DNA of 50,837 nt from assembly GCA_036337945.1 (NCBI GenBank), contig JAYZDF010000105.1, positions 1 to 50,837 on the forward strand, given 5' to 3'. The number at the start of each line of letters is the position of its first letter. Position 1 is the first letter of the stretch. Of this stretch, positions 18,201 to 26,868 are shown piece by piece. A program made the position numbers and the translations under genes. Below the pieces are notes generated by a model. That model ran no database searches. It was not told the DNA's origin and saw only the letters and a program-made list of their open reading frames with translations. The DNA comes from JAYZDF01 sp036337945 (GTDB lineage Bacteria; Myxococcota; Kuafuiibacteriia; Kuafuiibacteriales; Kuafuiibacteriaceae).

Positions 18201-18941
18201 GAGCTCGCTCTGTTTCTCTTTCCACAAAACCTGAACCGTACGAGCAGAAGAAAATAGAAGTCGACGCTCTTTAGATGATCTCTGCTGTTGTTGAAATTCA
18301 ATAGAACGAAACTCAGGCTCGACGTCTAACTTAGGTTTTGCGACTTTGACTTCGCTTAACTCACGAACATCGACATGGGATAAAGCTTCTGTTGCTTGAA
18401 GATTAACACTAACCGGGGTGAGTACATCTCTTTGTCCCAAAAACCGTTGAATCGGAACTGAAAAGCTGGACTGTCCCATAAACATGGTAACGTCAGCTCG
18501 TAAAACCACTCGTATTTTCTTCGTCTCATTGGCAAGAACGGGGTAAATTGAAAAATGCCTAATATTACCATTTTGCTGAACGATTGCTGTTGCTCGCTTC
18601 GACCGAGCGGCCCGTTTATGAGCTCTTTCCGCAACGGAACGTTCCTTCACCTCGGCTCTTAGATATCGTCCAGAATTCCAAAAACCAAATTCTTCTAAAC
18701 GAATAGAAGCGGGCAAATCGAGGTAGTAATCCGCTTGAGCAATCGCAGAGCCGTCATTTTTGAAATATTGAATATATTCGATTCGTGCAGACCCGTCGAG
18801 CACATCAATGTGGACACCCTGAGAAATAACGGGGAGCTGCTTTGCCTCTGTGAAAAGGCCAGCTTTCCAATTGTCTTGGGCATTAGTTTCTGACGGATAA
18901 AGAATAGATAAAAATAAAAGGGTCGTAATGGTAGTTCTCAT
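15228..18941 (-). CDS. Exported VIT-like/vWA protein with C-terminal beta-propeller
   Basis: 1237 residues from the ATG at 18941. This start overlaps the stop of the upstream vWA gene as ATGA and gives a good signal peptide ending SETNAQD; a start at 18989 would bury it. Order of parts: a VIT-like domain (about 30-180), a vWA domain with a MIDAS-type DQSYS (287-291), a middle region with Ig-like beta segments, and a C-terminal half (about 790-1230) of repeated blade-like segments (VLVSVLGKGLFEI, ILVGTARRGLWRI, VWMATEGGLFEV, LYIGTYEDGVYEF) like the ligand-binding propellers of sensor proteins. It is probably a periplasmic or surface protein-interaction platform. Its partner is the co-transcribed vWA protein. 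Confidence 0.8.
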   Translation of the reverse strand: MRTTITTLLFLSILYPSETNAQDNWKAGLFTEAKQLPVISQGVHIDVLDGSARIEYIQYFKNDGSAIAQADYYLDLPASIRLEEFGFWNSGRYLRAEVKERSVAERAHKRAARSKRATAIVQQNGNIRHFSIYPVLANETKKIRVVLRADVTMFMGQSSFSVPIQRFLGQRDVLTPVSVNLQATEALSHVDVRELSEVKVAKPKLDVEPEFRSIEFQQQQRSSKERRLLFSSARTVQVLWKEKQSELVVSGRSVLLPDSSHAIELTSVLPANFRHSDEPTLMHILLDQSYSMRRRYKTVRDVLKHFQRFKDTSIKVHLIGRESEQLDSVSSVISSESFSSQLPELNWASFRTHLKELACTKASVQCLVITDPQTGGIEKSSESEIPVLILADSHELEWAGKSIQPSHLVFSYETGQVSSLLRNIDELVRPSFQISSVAQGMQTLDPVGFQSRVLTAGSMNKLLLTGDGNEEIAVQFRHDDKVVTRKVELFEQDVFSKNATRIRKAYFRHKINRWMHDFKQTQNPDLKTRIIEIGVREQIPTVFTSMQVEAPTTSLYAIKPGDPTLSVSHEYGLKEVVAVYPFGETRRMKFDSVSKKFYDRFLVPRFWPEKVYKIDVIKYFENGRTEKDKAYYRIDNVGPSAIVRLDKKKQLLVIDTSEQTHDVSTVEVRTNSHNVYELVPLGQHWVIDLKLIQGRFRVVLRDRAGNRSVIKAKYSKGILSIDSELSGASPVLTGLGRSRGEVASSTDSRMLFVTENKATFQAKNRRFSFLYDGFVPRSLRVSSHLVLSKDKLIFGTEAGDIVVVDCSKNIEMCTATPIDQGTHEFPVTGITDLPRGRVLVSVLGKGLFEINRKNELEKSEIRLGTRLITAMQRAGKDILVGTARRGLWRIVGSKVIRTRFSDNSIYGIESQKGRIIVQSSGGTYQRIRRDRYRKITMKRAYRWSPSRAISSGILHNGHLFLGNFDTGLKITEQGREQVIEHSERPKDNYVNQLAVFNDNVWMATEGGLFEVILNGPDYYTRRVLRGAVYGLASSEERLAVAYGKGVLVITKDGEKKDVGFQAGIGEPRFGTVQWHDGDLFAGGLDGLYRFGEDGAQKISSVNGYTGGWVTALLSSGPTLYIGTYEDGVYEFSGETARQYRNLQRQWVPPHALGLSEGQLYVGGLGMPGVLVKKSGVAELLPIPVRDTNGFVFDGGRIQILTSDGRFDYRNRDMKANFGASPRFRVAANHAVDHAAPR

Positions 18942-19912
18942 ATTGTGTCCTCTATCTGAACATTGATGGTTTTCTCGTTTTCCAGGCATTCTTTGAGCGT
19001 CAATCCATACCTATGGGACACGCCGCTCTTTAGCTGAGTGACAACGTAGATATTGTCGTTTTTGTACCGAAGCACAGGCTCTCCATTGAGGTCCCAACCT
19101 TCCGGAGTTTGAAGCCAGATTTTACAATACTTACCTTGCACCGAGTCGGCCTTAAACAGGGCCACAAAGAAAGGCTCATTAGAAGAAACGATCTCCTTGT
19201 CTGTCAAGATTGCGTCCACGATCGTTGCAGAGTCAGGTGCTTCGTTAGTCGCTTCTGAGAGAATTGTGAGAACAGATGAGGTTAGGCTTGCGGCGTCGTT
19301 TCGAATACCACCAATGTGTTGATATCTGCCCTCAGTCGAATATGCGATGGTACGAAATTGATGAATTCCACGTGGAGAAAGAGAACGACACCCAATCGAA
19401 TTAATAATCACATGGTTTTCTCTCGCGAGTTGTCCTATCTCTTCGAGCGATTTTTGCTTCGCGTAAGATACTTGCGCTGCTGCATCACCTATAAGAAAAA
19501 TCTGTTTTTGCGTTTTTGAGTTCTTGTCCCAATCGAGGTCGACGATCGCTGATTCTAAGCCCGCTAACACATGTTCTGGGCGATCTCCGCCCCCTTTCGC
19601 ACGCAGTTTAGACAAGAATCCGAAAGCAACTTCGGCATCCGACGAAAGGGGAGAAAATTTGGTGACATACTCATCGGTGACGTCGCGATAGGCAACAACG
19701 CCGATACGAACAGTCTGGTTTGGACGAGTCTTCTTAAGTGAGTCAGCAATGACTCCTACTTTCTCTTTTACCTCTCTGAGCTCTTTCGACATTGATCCCG
19801 TGGTGTCCAACACAAAAGCGATATCTAAATTGGCGTGTGCTTCTTGGCGCCAGATACAGAGCAGTGAAATACAAACTAAACCAGCGAGTCGTAGGTTATA
19901 AATTGGTCTCAT
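18938..19912 (-). CDS. Secreted von Willebrand factor A domain protein
   Basis: 324 residues. A signal peptide covers about residues 1-28 (ends QEAHA). The vWA domain begins directly after it with LDIAFVLDTTGSMS; DTTGS (36-40) is a MIDAS motif that binds a divalent metal. Other vWA parts are RIGVVAYRDVTDEY and KQIFLIGDAAAQ. The C-terminal 90 residues look like a small beta domain (FVALFKADSVQGKYCKIWL). Its TGA stop overlaps the ATG of the next gene (ATGA), so the two vWA proteins are made together and perhaps form one complex. Confidence 0.85.
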   Translation of the reverse strand: MRPIYNLRLAGLVCISLLCIWRQEAHANLDIAFVLDTTGSMSKELREVKEKVGVIADSLKKTRPNQTVRIGVVAYRDVTDEYVTKFSPLSSDAEVAFGFLSKLRAKGGGDRPEHVLAGLESAIVDLDWDKNSKTQKQIFLIGDAAAQVSYAKQKSLEEIGQLARENHVIINSIGCRSLSPRGIHQFRTIAYSTEGRYQHIGGIRNDAASLTSSVLTILSEATNEAPDSATIVDAILTDKEIVSSNEPFFVALFKADSVQGKYCKIWLQTPEGWDLNGEPVLRYKNDNIYVVTQLKSGVSHRYGLTLKECLENEKTINVQIEDTI

Positions 19913-20165
19913 TCTGGGAAAAAGAGCATGATTCGTGCCAATCCAAGCGAACAGGATTTGACCAATTCTTTACAGATTTATTGCAGAGCTGTGGCCACTC
20001 ATACCCGGGGCAGGTGAGGTTGAGTGTACCCGGAAGAAAAAATGATTTGGCCAAGAAGCTCGTTGAGCAGTCGAGAAACATCTACAACGTTCAACATAAA
20101 GGCAGGAAAAATCAGTAACTTATGAATACATTGTCAATTTGTGAATAAGCTGGCAGGAAACATCC

Positions 20166-21851
20166 GTGGTGAAACAAACCGCGAAACTGCTTCCGAATGA
20201 ATTAACTGCGGTGATTCCCGCCGCAGGTAAGATCCCAGAAGGCGTACTGACACTCACGAATGTCAAAAGCCCCGCTCTGATTCCAGTCGCGGGCCGACCC
20301 GTGATCGACTGGACTATTCGCTACCTCCGTCAACTCGGAGTAGAAAATTTCGTCATCGCAGTTTCGGAGACCGGTACATTCCTTGAAGATTTTGTCGAAT
20401 GCTCGTTTGGTGACGACCTCAACATTGAATTCGTTGTGCCTGAGCGAGACGGAGGTGTTGGCTTTACACTGTTGGAACTCCTTCGACGTGTACAAACACG
20501 AGGCAGCCTTGTTGTTCTCGGTGATACTCATTTTGAATTCAACGATACCGCGGACCTGTTTGGAGATTCGCCTTATGTGCTCACGGGCCCGGTCCAAGAA
20601 TCGAAACGATGGTGTATCGCGAAACTAAACGAAGAGGGTCTGGTAGAGTCTCTTCACGACAAAGAATCCGACTTGACGGGTCCGCTTCATGCGCTCATTG
20701 GGGTTTATGGCTTTCCCAATACCCGAAACGCACTTGAAGCAGCAGAGGATGCAGCAAAGCAATGCACGAGACCTGAGGACCGCATTGAACTTTCTCATAT
20801 TCTCATGAGCGTAGCTGAAAAAAGCAAACAGTCAATTATCGCGATGCCCGCTGCTAAATGGATTGACGTTGGAAATCCGGACCGTCACGCAAGTTCACAC
20901 CGAACCCTCCTGCAGGCACGTGCATTCAATCAACTAGAAATCGACCCCGTATTTGGCCTCATCACGAAGCGCAGCACCGACAGTGCGAAGTTCATCAGTC
21001 AAATCAACTATCAAAGACTTCTTCCTTCTGAGCTGTCGATTTTATTTCCTAGGTTCGTCGATTACTCTGTGAACTGGGATGCCCCATTCGTCAAAATGGA
21101 ATACTATGGGTATCCAACACTTGCAGAAGTGTTCCTATTTGCGAACGTCGACCCTGTTCAATGGGAACAAATCTTTCAGCACTTGATCGCTATTGTAACA
21201 GAAGGGTTTATGAAATATCGACGGCCAATCTCGGCGTCGACAATATGGAATATGTATATAGAGAAGACGGAGTCGCGTTTAGCCTCAGCCGACATCGGCC
21301 CCGAGCTAAGAGAACTGATAGATCACGACGGCAGCTTCACTATCAATGGCAAGCCGGTTGCAAACCTCAAATCTCGTTGGGAAGAAGTGAAATCGCTCGT
21401 CGCACACTGGCACGAAAGCAGCGAAGCAAGCATTATTCACGGCGATCTGTGCCTCTCAAATATTTTGTATGATGTCCGCTCCCGAGTGTGTAAACTCATT
21501 GATCCTCGCGGAAGTTTCAAAGTCGATGGAATATACGGAGACCCCAAATACGATATCGCGAAGCTATATCACTCCGTATACGGACTTTACGATTTTATCG
21601 TAAATGACGTTTTCGATCTTCGGATCGATGGAACGGACATCGAATTCAAGATGCGAGCACGCCCGCAACATAAAGTGATCAACACGAAATTCGAAAAGGT
21701 GTTTTTTCCTACTTTTGACAAAAAAGAGACGCTACTTCGAACTGCCCTGCTCTTCGCTAGTATGCCAGCTCTGCATTATGATGCACCGAAACGACAGCTC
21801 GCAATGTATATTCGCTCGCTGCAACTTTTAGACGAGGCTCTATCATTATGA
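20166..21851 (+). CDS. Nucleotidyltransferase fused to an APH-like small-molecule kinase
   Basis: 561 residues, start GTG with AGGAAA upstream. The N-terminal 240 residues are an NTP-transferase domain (TAVIPAAGKIPEG, ALIPVAGRPVIDW, VVLGDTHFEF, KWIDVGNPD). From about 260 a second domain looks like aminoglycoside/choline-kinase type, with the catalytic loop IIHGDLCLSNILYD and the metal-binding IDPRG. Such a protein could both phosphorylate a compound and activate it with a nucleotide, as LicA plus LicC do for phosphocholine; the actual substrate is unknown. The stop overlaps the next gene by ATGA. Probably used for surface polysaccharide decoration. Confidence 0.85.
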   Translation: MVKQTAKLLPNELTAVIPAAGKIPEGVLTLTNVKSPALIPVAGRPVIDWTIRYLRQLGVENFVIAVSETGTFLEDFVECSFGDDLNIEFVVPERDGGVGFTLLELLRRVQTRGSLVVLGDTHFEFNDTADLFGDSPYVLTGPVQESKRWCIAKLNEEGLVESLHDKESDLTGPLHALIGVYGFPNTRNALEAAEDAAKQCTRPEDRIELSHILMSVAEKSKQSIIAMPAAKWIDVGNPDRHASSHRTLLQARAFNQLEIDPVFGLITKRSTDSAKFISQINYQRLLPSELSILFPRFVDYSVNWDAPFVKMEYYGYPTLAEVFLFANVDPVQWEQIFQHLIAIVTEGFMKYRRPISASTIWNMYIEKTESRLASADIGPELRELIDHDGSFTINGKPVANLKSRWEEVKSLVAHWHESSEASIIHGDLCLSNILYDVRSRVCKLIDPRGSFKVDGIYGDPKYDIAKLYHSVYGLYDFIVNDVFDLRIDGTDIEFKMRARPQHKVINTKFEKVFFPTFDKKETLLRTALLFASMPALHYDAPKRQLAMYIRSLQLLDEALSL

Positions 21852-22576
21852 ATATAGTCATACCTATGGCGGGGCGAGGAAGCCGCTTTAAAGATGTCGG
21901 GATCGACACCCCAAAACCACTGATACCAGTTCGGGGCGTGCCTATGTACGTCTGGGCAATGCGCTCTTTACCACTCGAACTCGCTACACGAGTTATTTTT
22001 ATTTGTTTACAAGAACACCTTGAAGAACTTGCGCTTAGAAATGATATCATGGAGCGTTACGCCGACTTCGATCCAGTGATTGTTTCCGTAGATCAAGTCA
22101 CGGAAGGTCAGGCGTGCACAGTACTTTTGGCACGCGAGCATATAGACGACGATACTCCTCTCGTAATCTATAACGCGGATACCTATTGTCGCTCGAGATT
22201 AGCCGATGGAATTAAATCTCGAACCGACGCCGATGGCTTCATGACTGTATTCGAGGCAGAGGGAGAAAAATGGAGTTTTGCTCGTACAGATGAGAGCGGA
22301 CGGATTGTTGAAACCGCAGAGAAGAAAAGAATTTCATCCCTTGCCAGTACCGGCCTATATCATTTTTCTAAAGGAAGCGATTTTGTCCGATACGCCGATG
22401 AGATGATTGCGGAAAATGACCGGGTCAACAACGAATTTTACGTCGCTCCTGTGTACAATAGAATGCTCGATGCCCAGATGAACTTATACCCCGATCACGC
22501 TGAGGAAGTTTGGGTTCTGGGAACTCCTGAAGACCTCGCGTTTTTTGAAGCCAATTATAAGAGTATCGAGAACTGA
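21848..22576 (+). CDS. Sugar-phosphate-type nucleotidyltransferase
   Basis: 242 residues, a single NTP-transferase domain. MNIVIPMAGRGSRF is the nucleotide-binding signature, followed by TPKPLIPVRGVPMYVW and YNADTYC, the metal-binding segment. C-terminal EEVWVLGTPEDLAFFEANY is typical of nucleotide-sugar pyrophosphorylase-like members. Its ATG overlaps the stop of the preceding fusion gene (ATGA), and the next gene begins 16 bp downstream, so the three probably form an operon. The sugar or alcohol phosphate it activates cannot be told from sequence. Confidence 0.85.
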   Translation: MNIVIPMAGRGSRFKDVGIDTPKPLIPVRGVPMYVWAMRSLPLELATRVIFICLQEHLEELALRNDIMERYADFDPVIVSVDQVTEGQACTVLLAREHIDDDTPLVIYNADTYCRSRLADGIKSRTDADGFMTVFEAEGEKWSFARTDESGRIVETAEKKRISSLASTGLYHFSKGSDFVRYADEMIAENDRVNNEFYVAPVYNRMLDAQMNLYPDHAEEVWVLGTPEDLAFFEANYKSIEN

Positions 22577-22592
22577 CCACAGCACCAGTGAA

Positions 22593-23282
22593 ATGTTCGC
22601 CCTAGCAACACGCCGAAAAACCTGGAAAAAATTGCGGAAAATCCGTTTTGTGCTTACCCAGCGCAGGAAATACAACCGACGTCACAAGGAGGTCATCGGT
22701 GGTCGCTCAATAACTGTCTTGCCTCAGGTCTTCTCTCCTAGAATTTGTCTCTCTGGAGAAATTTTCGCAAAAGCACTACGAAGCGAATGGTTCAACGATC
22801 AAGCGCGAGTGCTCGAACTTGGAACCGGCTCGGGAATAGTTGCGATTTTCGCGGCCGAATTTGCCAGGGAAGTCATGGCGACTGATATCAATCCACATGC
22901 TGTCGAATGCGCGGCACTGAATATAGAAGCACATGCTCTCTCAAGCAAAATTACGGTCCGCGAATCTGACCTATTCGACAATATAAATGGTGAGAGGTTT
23001 GATGTAATATTGTTTAACCCACCTTTTTTTGAGGAGGCTCCAAGAAGCATCTTGGACCGAGCCTGGAGAAGTACCAATGTCGCGGAACGCCTTGCGGAGC
23101 AACTAGGAGACCATCTGACCAGCCGTGGACGTCTATTCTTATTCCTCTCTGGTGACGGACCTACGGATATTTTTCTCGAACCCCTGCGGGTCAGAGATTA
23201 TAAGGTCGAAGAAGTATTCTACAAGGATGTGAAAAGCGAGGAATTCTTTATTTTCCAGATTGAAAAACCTTTCAATAATTAG
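22593..23282 (+). CDS. Class I SAM methyltransferase with NPPF motif
   Basis: 229 residues from the ATG at 22593; an in-frame TTG at 22545 lies inside the preceding gene and is less likely. Motif I is VLELGTGSGIVAIFAA, followed by ATDINPHAVECAALN and the NPPF-type motif DVILFNPPFFEE. NPPY/NPPF is typical of enzymes that methylate planar nitrogens in proteins or nucleic acids (HemK/PrmC, RsmC-type). The N-terminal 60 residues are basic. It follows the nucleotidyltransferases, but a shared pathway is not certain. Confidence 0.82.
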   Translation: MFALATRRKTWKKLRKIRFVLTQRRKYNRRHKEVIGGRSITVLPQVFSPRICLSGEIFAKALRSEWFNDQARVLELGTGSGIVAIFAAEFAREVMATDINPHAVECAALNIEAHALSSKITVRESDLFDNINGERFDVILFNPPFFEEAPRSILDRAWRSTNVAERLAEQLGDHLTSRGRLFLFLSGDGPTDIFLEPLRVRDYKVEEVFYKDVKSEEFFIFQIEKPFNN

Positions 23283-23374
23283 ACACACACTTATGAAACT
23301 ATCGCTCAATCCTCGATTCGAATTCTGGCACGTACAATAACGCGAAGCAGATAATCCATGGTCACGTCCTCATT

Positions 23375-24076
23375 CTAGGCGATTCGTATCCAAGGAAATG
23401 GATTTTTGAATTTTCGAAAACGCCGCAGACGTGGGCGAGGTTTGTACAAGAATTCGTACGAAAAAGGACTGAGATCTTCTCGTACACGATGAAAATAAAA
23501 CTGAGACATGCGCGGAATCCCAAGGGAATCAAAATACTCTGTCGTTCTCTGTTCCGCTTGACGGACGTCTCTCCGGGTATAAAACGGGGTGTCCAAGATA
23601 TGAAGCTCGCCATCAGGAACGAGATGATGAAAGCATCGTACTACCAACTCGGCAAAATCAGGAAAATATTGCGCTGCTGCATTTATCGTAACCGCTTCAA
23701 ATTTTTCCATTTGAAGGTTGTCATTGATTATGTCGTGATATCGAAAGCTAAGGTTTGCTTTGGAGAAAACTCTCTGCGCTTGCTCGAGTTCCGTGCGATT
23801 AATGTCCACACCAACCACGCCATCAAGAACTGAATCAGCAAGTTTTGCCGTAAACCAACCGTTTCCGCAGCCTAAATCTAAAACTCTACGGAATCTACGC
23901 CTCGCAAAATACGCAATAATTCGGCGCGTGCTTTGAGCTCTAATTTTCCACTCTACGTGCAAAGGATGAACCTCGCTTAATTCAGGGAGCATCAACACTT
24001 CAGAATCGGATAAAATTCTTTGTTCCCTTGAGCGCGCTTTGACATACGCGTCTTCAAATTCCTGCAAACGGCTCAT
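23375..24076 (-). CDS. SAM-dependent methyltransferase
   Basis: 233 residues from the ATG at 24076 (MSRLQEFEDAYVKARS), 20 bp after the upstream gene; a start at 24229 would overlap that gene by more than 100 bp. Motif I is VLDLGCGNGWFTAKLAD with the acidic GVDINRTELEQA next, and later the DGELHILDTPFY segment. The C-terminus is very basic (KPRPRLRRFRKFKN). The order Elp3, methyltransferase, methyltransferase raises the idea of wobble-uridine ester formation, but a sugar or lipid target is equally possible. Confidence 0.8.
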   Translation of the reverse strand: MSRLQEFEDAYVKARSREQRILSDSEVLMLPELSEVHPLHVEWKIRAQSTRRIIAYFARRRFRRVLDLGCGNGWFTAKLADSVLDGVVGVDINRTELEQAQRVFSKANLSFRYHDIINDNLQMEKFEAVTINAAAQYFPDFAELVVRCFHHLVPDGELHILDTPFYTRRDVRQAEQRTTEYFDSLGIPRMSQFYFHRVREDLSPFSYEFLYKPRPRLRRFRKFKNPFPWIRIA

Positions 24077-24096
24077 GTTGGCGACGTCTCCATCAC

Positions 24097-24900
24097 TCAA
24101 ATCCTCCTGCGAAATTCCATCAAGAAATGATCCGCGACAGCAGCGGTCAAAGTAGAATGCGGCAAAAGTGACTCTAACCAGCCCAAACTGTGAACGACTC
24201 TCTCTCGACCTAAGAGCGTATTTTCGCAATAAGAAGGTGGGATCAAAGCCCCGACCGGCTTCACATAGGTACTATCAAAGTCTGAGGCTGCGAGCTTCAC
24301 CAACTCTTTAGGTGAATAATAATAGATATTCGTAGTTTGCCCGTCGATGCTGAACGAACTGCCATCCCGAGACCATCGACGAACTGCTTTTCCGAGGTTT
24401 CTTTTATAGGTGTAGTAAGTCGACTCCCAGAGACAAATACGAGGCATAACGACGGTCATCAAAACACCGTTTGGTGTTAGAAGCCGTGCACAAGCAGATA
24501 ACGCGCTCCGCAATTCGCTTTCGTTTATGCAATTCAGGCCGCCAAAATTAGAAAAGACTAGGTCAAAGGCATTGTCAGCGTCTAATTCATGAAGCTCTCT
24601 TAGATCTAATTTTTGGTAGGAAACTGAAGACTCTTTTGTGTCATTGGCTTTTGCGACCTCAAGCATTTGAGGTGAAATATCTGTGGCAACAACCTCGCAT
24701 CCTCTCGAAGCGAACCATCGTGCATCGACGCCTGTTCCACAATTCAACTCAAGTACTCGACGAATATTGTAATCACGTAGACACTTTTCAAGATGTTCCC
24801 ACACTCTTCGTCGCTGCGCTCTTCCGATTTTAGATGAGGAAAAAACATCGTCATAGTCCCTACTTAGCGAATCGAAAATCTGTGCACTAGAGTCGGTCAT
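24097..24900 (-). CDS. SAM-dependent methyltransferase
   Basis: 267 residues. Motif I is VLELNCGTGVDARWFA, followed by VVATDISPQMLEVAKAN and the DLVFSNFGGLNC segment. The C-terminal region (YYYSPKELVKLA, GALIPPSYCEN, ADHFLMEFRR) is like small-molecule methyltransferases. Its ATG overlaps the TGA of elp3 (ATGA, 24897-24900), so it is translationally coupled to Elp3. Substrate unknown. Confidence 0.83.
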   Translation of the reverse strand: MTDSSAQIFDSLSRDYDDVFSSSKIGRAQRRRVWEHLEKCLRDYNIRRVLELNCGTGVDARWFASRGCEVVATDISPQMLEVAKANDTKESSVSYQKLDLRELHELDADNAFDLVFSNFGGLNCINESELRSALSACARLLTPNGVLMTVVMPRICLWESTYYTYKRNLGKAVRRWSRDGSSFSIDGQTTNIYYYSPKELVKLAASDFDSTYVKPVGALIPPSYCENTLLGRERVVHSLGWLESLLPHSTLTAAVADHFLMEFRRRI

Positions 24901-26708
24901 GATAATGAGCTTTCAGACGGCAGGCGCAAGTCTCGGTGCATATAAAGTGGTCCTTCTTCGAACCCCTTTTTGCGATAATAATCTCGAGTACCAATCGCAG
25001 AAATGACAGAGATAGCCTTGAATTGATACTCTCTGGCTATCTCTTCTGCCTTTTTAATAAGCAATGTTCCTAAGCCTAAGTGCTGACTCTTGGCTTCGTC
25101 CGTCTTTCCAAAGTCTACAACTGGTCCATACACATGAAGTTCACGAATGATTGCGTTGGGTCCGAGTTCTGGCAAGAAAGATGGCTTCGTTGGTAGTGAA
25201 AGTCTCAAAAATGCTACAATCCTGTTTTCTGGCGTAATTATTTGGATAAATTTTTCTGGACCAGTAGAAGTGTCGTAGGGCACAACCTTACATTCCAACT
25301 CATCGACTTCTATTTGATCAGTTCTGATTTCTCGACTTCGAATATCGGATTGCTCAAGTTTTCTCTCTTCGAGGTGGTTATTCGCGATCTGTCTAAAGTT
25401 CGTTAGTTTGTTACCTACTATGATTTCTGGGGGTGGAATGTCGCGCATCACTCGAGTCACACGACAATACTCGGGTACATAGGTGAGTGACTTCTCCATA
25501 ACCTCTAGCAGCTCATCATGTTCGTAGGCTTTCCAACTCCCTTCCCTATATTTCGTCATCAATTCAGCATTCTGGACCAAGCTACATGGATAAAGCTTTA
25601 ATTCATCTGGTCGAATGGCGGGGTCATCAAAGAGTTTACGAAAGTCTTCGATGTCTGACTCAGGTGTCGCGCCATAAAGATTCGCCATCCAATGAGCATG
25701 TATCTTAAAGCCAGCTTCTCTCAAAAGACGAATGGCATCGCGGGTCCGTGCAACATCATGACCGCGTTTATTCATCTCCAGGACACGGTCGGACAAGCTC
25801 TGAATACCGATCTGGACTTTTGTGGCACCAAGCCTCCTGAGCTTTTCGACTTCAGTCTCAGAAATTTCGTCAGGCCTGGTTTCTAAAACCAAGCCCACGC
25901 AGCGATGACGGCTTGAAACGTTCTCACGCTGTGCTGCTTCGAGCTCTGACCAGTCGGCTGACTCCGTGGAATGAAGTAATTTTCCTTCAAGGTTACGTTT
26001 GAGATGTGATGAAACGACGTCGTTATAGGACTTGTCGATGTTCTCTCCGTCAATTTGATAATCGAGGTCGGAAAAGTCCATTTGATGTTCAAGAAGGTGG
26101 CGGCCAAACTCTTCTTTTCCAGTAAAGTCGTTCATTGCATCGAAGCAACGCTTCACAAACCAAATCTGATAGGCCTGAGGATAACTTGTCCAGGTTCCTC
26201 CGAGGACGATTAACTCTACTTTGTTGGGTGGGTGCCCGTTATACTTATATGTCTTCAATCGTGACATTGTTTGAACGTATGGATCAAAAGCATGCTGTGC
26301 CGCGCGTTTTGCTCCGAGCTCTTCAGACATATAGCTCTTAGGCATTCGCACATCGTTGGGGCAGAAAATACACTTCGCCGGGCAAGGAAAGGGTTTGGTT
26401 AGTACTGTAACCGGAGCGACCCCACTCGCAGTTCGAATCGGTTTCAGTTTCAGGCGCTTGAAAAATAAATCTTCGTCCCAATCATTCTCGCCGCTAAAAT
26501 AATGAAATCCATGAACGATCTCACGCTTCGTATAAATCCCAGTTCCGTTCTTGGGATATTTTCGAATGACCTTTTTGAGATGAAACTCATCGCCGTTCGA
26601 CAAAGCGTGAATATCGTTGATGATGGAAACAAGTTCGTACTTATGGTCGTTGGGCACAAACTCTTTTGGGATGTAGCTTTCCATCGGTGGATACTCTTGC
26701 ACGAACAA
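24897..26708 (-). CDS. Elp3-like tRNA wobble-uridine carboxymethyl transferase (radical SAM + GNAT)
   Basis: 603 residues. Elp3 makes 5-carboxymethyluridine at tRNA position 34 using SAM and acetyl-CoA. The radical SAM part has CPAKCIFCPN with Cys109, Cys113 and Cys116 for the 4Fe-4S cluster, then LGGTWTSYP and VQIGIQSLSDRVLEMNKRGH. The GNAT part at the C-terminus has QHLGLGTLLIKKAEEIA and GTRDYYRKKGFEEGPLYM, matching the family's acetyl-CoA site. Elp3 is general in eukaryotes and archaea but patchy in bacteria, where MnmEG normally modifies the same base. A start at the internal ATG (residue 9) is possible. It leads an operon with two methyltransferases. Confidence 0.92.
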   Translation of the reverse strand: MFVQEYPPMESYIPKEFVPNDHKYELVSIINDIHALSNGDEFHLKKVIRKYPKNGTGIYTKREIVHGFHYFSGENDWDEDLFFKRLKLKPIRTASGVAPVTVLTKPFPCPAKCIFCPNDVRMPKSYMSEELGAKRAAQHAFDPYVQTMSRLKTYKYNGHPPNKVELIVLGGTWTSYPQAYQIWFVKRCFDAMNDFTGKEEFGRHLLEHQMDFSDLDYQIDGENIDKSYNDVVSSHLKRNLEGKLLHSTESADWSELEAAQRENVSSRHRCVGLVLETRPDEISETEVEKLRRLGATKVQIGIQSLSDRVLEMNKRGHDVARTRDAIRLLREAGFKIHAHWMANLYGATPESDIEDFRKLFDDPAIRPDELKLYPCSLVQNAELMTKYREGSWKAYEHDELLEVMEKSLTYVPEYCRVTRVMRDIPPPEIIVGNKLTNFRQIANNHLEERKLEQSDIRSREIRTDQIEVDELECKVVPYDTSTGPEKFIQIITPENRIVAFLRLSLPTKPSFLPELGPNAIIRELHVYGPVVDFGKTDEAKSQHLGLGTLLIKKAEEIAREYQFKAISVISAIGTRDYYRKKGFEEGPLYMHRDLRLPSESSLS

Positions 26709-26868
26709 CCCAGTTTCGACAATTCAAACTTAGCGCGCTAAACACCCGCAATCACGAGGTTTTTCATTTCAAGATTGCTTGAATCGGGTTTCAATAACCT
26801 TTGGCAGGTTTTTTAGTAACCTCTGGCCTTTTTCACTAAGTCATCATTCTTCGCCGAGAAAGGTAAAG

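Noticed and set aside
19792..20118. Possible plus-strand gene of 108 residues before the nucleotidyltransferase
   Set aside because: Its first part is antisense to the vWA signal peptide, there is no recognisable family and no good ribosome site.
26794..26816. AACCT-TTGGC-AGGTT hairpin followed by T run, like an intrinsic terminator
   Set aside because: It is oriented for the plus strand, but no plus-strand gene ends there; both neighbours are on the minus strand.
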